7,493 bases of DNA, from positions 1 through 7,493 of the forward strand of contig CALVRY010000056.1 of the NCBI GenBank assembly GCA_944358755.1, read 5' to 3'. Both the position numbers and the translations under genes were made by a program. Position 1 is the stretch's first letter. The number at the start of each line of letters is the position of its first letter. Below, one piece after another: positions 3,997 through 7,493 of the stretch. The notes below the pieces were generated by a model. That model did no database searches. It had not been told where the DNA came from and saw nothing but the letters and a program-made list of their open reading frames with translations. This DNA comes from an uncultured Bacilli bacterium (GTDB lineage Bacteria > Bacillota_I > Bacilli_A > RFN20 > CAG-826).

Positions 3997-5416
3997 CGTT
4001 ATCTAATGATTCTAAACCTTTTTTAAAGCTTGTTTTGACAGTCTTAACATTCTTAACAAAGAAGAAAATAACAAACGATACAGCCAAACAAATTAAAGCG
4101 TAAAATGGCAATATTCCAAAATCAAAATTAGGAATTAATAAAATTGAACCTAATGCAATAGGCGTAATCGTTTGAGCAGCCATACTAGAAGCGTAGTAAT
4201 ATCCAGTATATCTACCAATCTTTTCAGAATTACAAAGTTCAACGACCATTGGGTACGAATTTACATGAACTAGTGACATCCCAAACCCTTTTACAAACCG
4301 GATAAAGTATAGGAAGATAGGGAATGATCCAGCACCTTCTTGGAATTCAAGCATCGTCACACTAAGGAGTCCCCATATTATATATGAAATTAAAGTTAAC
4401 CCTAACCCACCAATAAGTGTATATTTTCTGCCTATTTTACCAGCGATAATTCCGCCAACTGCAAAGCCTATAACTGATCCGACGCCACCAACTATAGTGT
4501 TAATCATTGAGGAACTTGACGAGGCACCAAAATAATAAATGGTGTAATTTGTCATAAATGTTGATATGCCATTATCAGACATGAACCAGAAAAATTCAGC
4601 AGTTAAAATTAAAATAAGCATGATTTTATTTCCTCTAGTTAAAGGCGCATCATCCTTTACTTTTTCTTTTAACTCACTTAAATCCTCACCAATTTTCATT
4701 TCAGGTTCAACTTCTTTTCTTATTTTATTCTCATTAATACTAAAGAAAAGGACTAAAGCCGAAATAACCATTAAAACGGAAGCCATTAAAAATGGAATTT
4801 CAATAGCCCGTATATTGCCGGTTGCCCGAGTTACGCCATTTCGTCCTAAATAATCGCTTAAAACAAAAACGATACCAACTACTGTGGCAAAAGCACCACC
4901 AATATATCCCATAATGTTGATGATTCCATTAGCCTTACTTCTTAATGGTTTTGGCGTTAAATCAGGCATCAATGCTACTGCAGGATTGCGATACATCATC
5001 ATAAAAACGATAACAATCGCCATCATTGAAATAACTCCAGCTATATTGTTATAGTGAAAAAATACAGGAATAAAAGGAAAAGCAATCGCACTTATAAAAG
5101 TACCAACTAAAATATAAGGCATTCGCTTTCCAATAGGTGATTTTGTTTTATCTGATAAATGTCCAAATATTGGTAGCAATATTAAAGCGGCTAAATTATC
5201 AAGTGCCATAATGATACCGACTAGATATTGAACTTCTTCTACTGGGGTTCCTTCGCCAAAAACACCAGTAAAAAGTTCAGTCAAAAATGTAGGACACCGA
5301 CTATCAAAGACTTGCCGGAGTAACAAAATACCAAAAAAGGCGAAACCAATTATAATTGTTCTTTTATAATTCAGTTTTAATTTTACTTCGCCAGCATTTC
5401 CATTAACATTTTCCAT
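3989..5416 (-). CDS. MFS transporter of the GPH/SLC45-like type
   Basis: This 475-residue membrane protein has about 12 hydrophobic segments in two halves, split by a charged cytoplasmic loop (about 228-263). The loop after TM2 reads GHLSDKTKSPIGKRMPY (85-101), the 'GxLSDxxxxxxGxRxP' form seen in glycoside/cation symporters and SLC45-like sugar transporters. PDLTPKPLRSKANGIIN (151-167) and GRYTGYYYASSMAAQTITPI (401-420) match the equivalent conserved loops. The start is firm: AAGGAG at 5423-5428 ends 6 nt before the ATG. It sits 29 nt after the HAD gene and overlaps the GDPD gene by 8 nt, so the three are probably one transcript. The context suggests that the imported solute is a glycerophosphodiester or a related sugar phosphate ester, but the family is best known for sugars, so the substrate stays open. 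Confidence 0.87.
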   Translation of the reverse strand: MENVNGNAGEVKLKLNYKRTIIIGFAFFGILLLRQVFDSRCPTFLTELFTGVFGEGTPVEEVQYLVGIIMALDNLAALILLPIFGHLSDKTKSPIGKRMPYILVGTFISAIAFPFIPVFFHYNNIAGVISMMAIVIVFMMMYRNPAVALMPDLTPKPLRSKANGIINIMGYIGGAFATVVGIVFVLSDYLGRNGVTRATGNIRAIEIPFLMASVLMVISALVLFFSINENKIRKEVEPEMKIGEDLSELKEKVKDDAPLTRGNKIMLILILTAEFFWFMSDNGISTFMTNYTIYYFGASSSSSMINTIVGGVGSVIGFAVGGIIAGKIGRKYTLIGGLGLTLISYIIWGLLSVTMLEFQEGAGSFPIFLYFIRFVKGFGMSLVHVNSYPMVVELCNSEKIGRYTGYYYASSMAAQTITPIALGSILLIPNFDFGILPFYALICLAVSFVIFFFVKNVKTVKTSFKKGLESLDNDD

Positions 5417-5445
5417 ACTATTCTCCTTATAATTTTAAAAAATAT

Positions 5446-6081
5446 TTAACTTTTGAAGGCTTTTTCAATAATTTGAGGTAATTCTTTTAAATTTTTAATC
5501 GATAAAACTTTTTCTTTAATTTCGCCAAATCCGTATGAAGCATGAATAAATTTAACTCCTGCTTTTAAACTTTCATCCATATCTTTTTTAGTATCACCGA
5601 CATAAACAACTTCGTCTAATTCGTGCTTCTCTTTTAAAAGAATTATATTTTTATATTTAGGCAAAGAAGTATCGCCTGCGCAAACATGATCTTTAAATAA
5701 ATTATTTAAAGAATAGTAATTTAAATAATTTTCGATATAACCTTTATCAGAATTTGAAACAATAAATAGAGGATATTTATTAGATAGTTCTTTTAACACT
5801 TCTATTTCATCTTCATATAGTTTACCTGGATTATTTTTCATATATTTTATTTCTTCATTTAAAGCTAAAGAAAAATATTTTAATCCGGTATTTAAATCTA
5901 CATCAGGAAAAGCAAGTGGCGCAGTTTCTTCTGGGGTTAATCCCATAAAAGTTTTGATTTTTTCAAGCAAAAAAGAATAAGATAAAGCATTATCTTTCAT
6001 TGCTTTATTCCAACTTTCGGTGATTTCAAAAAGAGCATTCCATAGAGTACCATCTAAATCAAAAAATACGCCCTTTTTCAT
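5446..6081 (-). CDS. HAD-superfamily phosphatase (phosphoglycolate phosphatase-like)
   Basis: This 211-residue protein has all HAD motifs. Motif I is FFDLDGTLW with nucleophile Asp8 and acid/base Asp10. A helical cap occupies about 17-90. Motif II is FIVSNSD (Ser109), motif III probably Lys142 (LPKYKN), and motif IV is VYVGDTKKDMDESLKAGV (Asp163, Asp167). The arrangement resembles Gph/PgmB-like small-molecule phosphatases; the substrate cannot be read. The start is fixed because motif I begins at residue 6. There is little Shine-Dalgarno (AAGG only 2 nt from the ATG), but a perfect extended -10 box ends 10 nt upstream, so its mRNA has a very short leader. It is the first gene of the HAD-transporter-GDPD operon and might act on phosphate esters released there. 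Confidence 0.88.
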   Translation of the reverse strand: MKKGVFFDLDGTLWNALFEITESWNKAMKDNALSYSFLLEKIKTFMGLTPEETAPLAFPDVDLNTGLKYFSLALNEEIKYMKNNPGKLYEDEIEVLKELSNKYPLFIVSNSDKGYIENYLNYYSLNNLFKDHVCAGDTSLPKYKNIILLKEKHELDEVVYVGDTKKDMDESLKAGVKFIHASYGFGEIKEKVLSIKNLKELPQIIEKAFKS

Positions 6082-6091
6082 AACCTTTTTA

Positions 6092-6100
6092 ATTATATCA
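6092..6100 (-). promoter_or_regulatory. Extended -10 promoter of the HAD-MFS-GDPD operon
   Basis: Read on the minus strand, TGATATAAT (6100 to 6092) is a perfect extended -10 element. It places the start of transcription near 6085, about four bases before the ATG at 6081. No good -35 box is visible, which extended -10 promoters can tolerate. Confidence 0.6.
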
Positions 6101-6150
6101 TTTTTAAATTCATTTCATTTTGAAAGTTTGTAAATTTTTATTTACAAAAA

Positions 6151-7263
6151 TTACTTAAAACTCTCATTTACTTTAATAAGAAGATCTCTAATTGGTAAAT
6201 GTTGAGGGCAAATTTTTTCGCACTTTCCACATTTAATGCAGTCCGTTGGTTTGCCATGGTTTTCAATACTTCTTTTATATCGCCAATTTGATTCGCCATC
6301 TTTAAACATTACTTTTTGGTTAAAAGCATTAAATAAATCAGGAATTAAGATTTGTTTAGGACATCCGTCAACGCAATATTTACAATTTGTACAAGGAATA
6401 GTTGGTAACTCATTAAAAATTTTAACTACTTCTTTTAGTGCTTCCATTTCTTTTTCGTTAAGCGATTTAAAGTCTTTCATAAATGAAACATTGTCTTGGA
6501 GTTGTTTCATATCGCTCATGCCACTTAATGTCATGAAAACATTTTCAAAAGATGCAGCAAAGCGAATTGCATAAGATGCATTACTTCCGTTATTTAAATT
6601 TTTAAGAATTTCATCAGCTTTTTTAGGAAGATTTACGAGTTTTCCGCCTTTAACAGGTTCCATAACAATCACTGGTTTGTTATATTTTTTCGCAACTTCA
6701 TAACATTTTCTTGATTGAACATTTTCATCTTCATAATCAAGATAGTTAAATTGCAATTGAACTACTTCGATTTCTGTATGTTCAATTAATATTTTTTCTA
6801 AAAACTCAGCTGTATCATGAAAAGAAATTCCAATATGATGAATTTTTCCTTCTTCTTTTAATCTTTTTGCAATTTCATAAGCGTGACATTTATTATATTG
6901 GTCGTAATTATTTTTTTGTTGAGCATGCATTAAATAAAAATCGAAATATTCAACTCCACAACATTCAAGTTGTTTTTCAAAAAGAGGTAAAATATCTTCT
7001 TCTTTTGAAAAATAATTTGGCGAAAGTTTATTTGTTAAAACGTAATCGCTTCTTTTATATCTTTTTGTAAGACACTCTTTTAAAGCGAGTTCACTTTGTT
7101 CACTTAAATAACCATGAGCTGTGTCAAAATAGTTAAAGCCACTATCAATAAAGTAATCAACCATTTTCTTGAATTCTTCGAGATTGATTTTCTTGTCTTC
7201 CGACAAAGGAAGCCTCATTACGCCAAAGCCAAAATTCTTTTTGATTTCACTAAATTTCTCCAT
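6151..7263 (-). CDS. Aldo/keto reductase with C-terminal 4Fe-4S domain
   Basis: This 370-residue protein combines an aldo/keto reductase barrel (about 10-280) with a ferredoxin-like tail. The catalytic tetrad is visible: Asp47 and Tyr52 in YFDTAHGY, Lys79 in VLTNKL, and His113 in FDFYLMHAQ. The strand VVQLQFNYLDY (168-178) and VMEPVKGGKL (200-209) are typical of the group. The tail has two cysteine sets: CTNCKYCVDGCP (291-302) and CIKCGKCEKICP (342-353), suggesting two 4Fe-4S clusters and electron transfer to or from ferredoxin. From family knowledge such fusions are common in anaerobes; the physiological substrate is unknown. AAGGAG ends 7 nt before the ATG. It lies 46 nt after the upstream GNAT gene with no terminator between, so co-transcription is likely. 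The HAD gene downstream has its own promoter. Confidence 0.92.
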   Translation of the reverse strand: MEKFSEIKKNFGFGVMRLPLSEDKKINLEEFKKMVDYFIDSGFNYFDTAHGYLSEQSELALKECLTKRYKRSDYVLTNKLSPNYFSKEEDILPLFEKQLECCGVEYFDFYLMHAQQKNNYDQYNKCHAYEIAKRLKEEGKIHHIGISFHDTAEFLEKILIEHTEIEVVQLQFNYLDYEDENVQSRKCYEVAKKYNKPVIVMEPVKGGKLVNLPKKADEILKNLNNGSNASYAIRFAASFENVFMTLSGMSDMKQLQDNVSFMKDFKSLNEKEMEALKEVVKIFNELPTIPCTNCKYCVDGCPKQILIPDLFNAFNQKVMFKDGESNWRYKRSIENHGKPTDCIKCGKCEKICPQHLPIRDLLIKVNESFK

Positions 7264-7270
7264 ATATTTT

Positions 7271-7277
7271 TCTCCTT
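7271..7277 (-). promoter_or_regulatory. Strong Shine-Dalgarno of the aldo/keto reductase gene
   Basis: AAGGAGA on the minus strand, 7 nt before the ATG at 7263, decides that start. Confidence 0.8.
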
Positions 7278-7309
7278 TTTAGCAAAAATAGTTAAGTTTT
7301 GCATGGTTT

Positions 7310-7493
7310 TTAGTCTAAATGCTTGACCATTTTGATATGAGGACAATGTTCATCAAGATAAAAATCGCCAGTTTCTATATAGCCAAGTTTCTTATAAAAA
7401 TTCATCGCTTGTTTTTGTGAAGAAAGAACTACTTTCTCTCCACCAACTTCTTTAATTTTATTTTCTAGTTCTTGTAAGATAATCTTACCATAT
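7310..7493 (-). CDS. GNAT family acetyltransferase, C-terminal 61 codons (runs off the window)
   Basis: The visible part begins YGKIILQELENKI, the helix after the acetyl-CoA-binding loop. It continues with SSQKQAMNFYKKLGYIETG, the second cofactor motif with Phe-Tyr and the LGY turn, and ends in DEHCPHIKMVKHL. An 'xxFYxKxGYxxxGxxFxExxxPHxxM' ending is common among small GNAT proteins of the ElaA/YjcF-like type. The N-terminal half, including the start, lies beyond 7493. It reads in the same direction as the aldo/keto reductase and is probably the upstream gene of the same transcript. The acceptor substrate is unknown. It is not closely similar to the GNAT protein at 320. Confidence 0.82.
   Translation of the reverse strand, partial: YGKIILQELENKIKEVGGEKVVLSSQKQAMNFYKKLGYIETGDFYLDEHCPHIKMVKHLD

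Noticed and set aside
6127..6148. Inverted repeat TTTGTAAA / TTTACAAA between the aldo/keto reductase and HAD genes as a terminator
   Set aside because: The stem is 8 bp with just one G-C pair per arm and no T tract on either strand, so termination there cannot be supported.
1..7493. Mycoplasma-type genetic code (TGA as tryptophan)
   Set aside because: Tryptophans in the recognised proteins use TGG and every recognised gene is full length with the standard code. All visible stops are TAA, so TGA is simply rare here.

Overview
This is a very AT-rich window with short intergenic gaps, Shine-Dalgarno sequences of the AAGGAG type, several SD-less starts placed just downstream of -10 boxes, and TAA as the stop of all seven genes whose stop is visible. 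That points to a low-GC Gram-positive bacterium of the Bacilli/Mollicutes neighbourhood. Tryptophan is encoded by TGG and no reading frame needs TGA as a sense codon, so the standard bacterial code fits. The taxonomic guess rests on composition and gene style only.

Left part (1-871): the 5' end of a minus-strand gene whose N-terminus resembles the primase-helicase proteins of TOTE conflict systems diverges from a plus-strand GNAT acetyltransferase. Both appear to have leaderless or nearly leaderless transcripts. The acetyltransferase ends at a clear intrinsic terminator, followed by a second, bidirectional one (912-939).

Central part (about 971-3255): an accessory island between the convergent acetyltransferase and gdpD genes. 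It has three parts. First is a tandem array of AT-rich repeats with a period of 115-125 bp, each ending in GTGAAGG and followed by a roughly 50-bp variable segment that folds into a hairpin; arm sequences differ between copies but stay complementary. Second is a densely folded leader (1500-1709) with an 18-bp perfect inverted repeat. Third is a TnpB (IS200/IS605-type RNA-guided nuclease) gene with an intact RuvC triad and zinc finger, followed by a GC-richer structured stretch that fits its omegaRNA/right end. No TnpA transposase is present. The array in front of TnpB is the least ordinary thing in the window.

Right part (3259-7493): minus-strand housekeeping or metabolic genes. A HAD phosphatase, an MFS (GPH/SLC45-like) transporter and a cytoplasmic glycerophosphodiester phosphodiesterase look like one operon. 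The transporter/phosphodiesterase overlap suggests uptake followed by intracellular hydrolysis, but the substrate is not readable. Upstream lie an aldo/keto reductase with two C-terminal iron-sulfur motifs and the 3' part of a second GNAT acetyltransferase, probably co-transcribed.
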